A stretch of 6,247 nucleotides of DNA from Acidobacteriota bacterium. GTDB taxonomy: Bacteria > Acidobacteriota > Vicinamibacteria > Vicinamibacterales > UBA8438. Shown piece after piece: positions 5,848 through 6,247 of this stretch. The translations under genes were made by a program, and so were the position numbers. The stretch is from positions 1-6,247 of the forward strand of contig WTGR01000451.1 in assembly GCA_011523485.1 (NCBI GenBank). The letters are read 5' to 3'. Numbering within the stretch: the first letter of the stretch is position 1; every line of letters begins with the position of its first letter. The notes under the pieces were generated by a model, which searched no databases, was not told the origin of the DNA, and was given only the letters and a program-made list of their open reading frames with translations.

Positions 5848-6247
5848 TGCCCGGCCCCAACCCGCCGACGTTTGCCGCCCGCGACGTGGTCACCGCCGCC
5901 CAGCTCAACGGGCTTTTGGACTCGACGATCACCCACGCCGCGCCCAAGACCGGCCAGATCGCCGTCGACGGGGCGGACTTGAAGACCGCCGGCGACGTCG
6001 ACATCCTGGCCGGGCTGCCGGCCAGCGGCGGCGGCAAGGCGACCGGGGCGCCCCCGCCCGGGTTCTTTGTCCCCGCGGTCTCGGTGGGTCAGAACTACCA
6101 GCCGGCCGAGCTCAACCGCCTGGCCGCCAACGGGGTGCGCTACGGGCGCACCGACCAGATGCGCAACGTGGCCCAGGGCGAGCTGGTCCTGGACCAGAAC
6201 AACAAGCTGCTGGTGCGCGGCAGCTCGTCGTTCCTGGCCTTCCGGCG
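5847..6247 (+). CDS. Putative tail-tip/fibre-associated protein, 3'-truncated
   Basis: The ATG overlaps the hub gene's TGA, and the frame stays open to the right edge, giving 133 complete codons and an unfinished protein. The N-terminus carries FAARDVVTAAQLNGLL (residues 9-24), matching the 'f-x-a-G-x-v-x-T-A-a-q-L/M-N' motif often found at the start of small phage tail-tip, fibre or appendage proteins encoded downstream of the hub. A related motif recurs at VGQNYQPAELNRL (80-92), after a flexible GGGKATGAPPPG linker. A third stretch (GELVLDQNNKLLVRGSSSFL, 111-130) looks beta-rich. No catalytic motif is visible. The location after the hub gene suggests a structural or host-contact role, but the function is unproven. 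The initiation region lacks a strong SD other than GGAACCGGGGG upstream, so coupling to the previous gene is likely. Confidence 0.65.
   Translation, partial: MPGPNPPTFAARDVVTAAQLNGLLDSTITHAAPKTGQIAVDGADLKTAGDVDILAGLPASGGGKATGAPPPGFFVPAVSVGQNYQPAELNRLAANGVRYGRTDQMRNVAQGELVLDQNNKLLVRGSSSFLAFR

Noticed and set aside
1..6247. Search for a defence, toxin, diversity-generating or other undescribed system
   Set aside because: No reverse transcriptase, template/variable repeats, nuclease, toxin-antitoxin pair, RNA gene or CRISPR repeats were seen. All coding capacity is accounted for by tail genes.

Overview
The window is a compact, single-strand slice of the tail-morphogenesis module of a long-tailed (siphovirus-like) phage or prophage. 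GC is high, by eye roughly two thirds. All genes lie on the + strand and abut or overlap, with TGATG junctions at 837-841 and 5845-5849, TAGATG at 1363-1368 and a 3-nt gap before 3544. I see no promoter, terminator, RNA gene, integrase, insertion sequence or CRISPR. The host cannot be named from this sequence; an Actinomycetota- or Chloroflexota-type high-GC host is only a guess from GC and the style of the tail proteins.

Layout, left to right: (1) a 5'-truncated tail tube (major tail) protein, up to 839; (2) a tail assembly chaperone, 839-1183 (short G-like product), with a strong candidate for a programmed -1 frameshift that would extend it to 1365 (G-T-like fusion); (3) a 724-residue tape measure protein, 1366-3540; (4) a 767-residue tail hub/minor tail protein with a Pro-rich hinge and three fibronectin type III domains, 3544-5847; (5) the start of a tail-tip or fibre-associated protein, 5847 to the window end, cut off on the right.

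Together these genes would build the tail. The chaperones coat the hydrophobic tape measure protein, tube subunits polymerise around it to a set length, and the hub/FN3 protein and the following protein form the host-facing tip. The order tube - G/GT - tape measure - hub is the conserved siphophage order.

The most interesting signal is the frameshift site. A canonical X_XXY_YYZ heptamer, C_CCT_TTA at 1090-1096, sits in phase with the upstream frame and inside a 124-nt stretch where both frames are open. A GGAGG Shine-Dalgarno-like sequence lies exactly 10 nt upstream, and the TTA in the heptamer is the only in-frame TTA codon I found in the window. The -1 frame runs uninterrupted into a short downstream reading frame that ends flush against the tape measure start codon. 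This is a well-known type of mechanism in phage tails, not a new system, but this instance would be missed by ordinary gene calling. I found no convincing evidence of an undescribed biological system.
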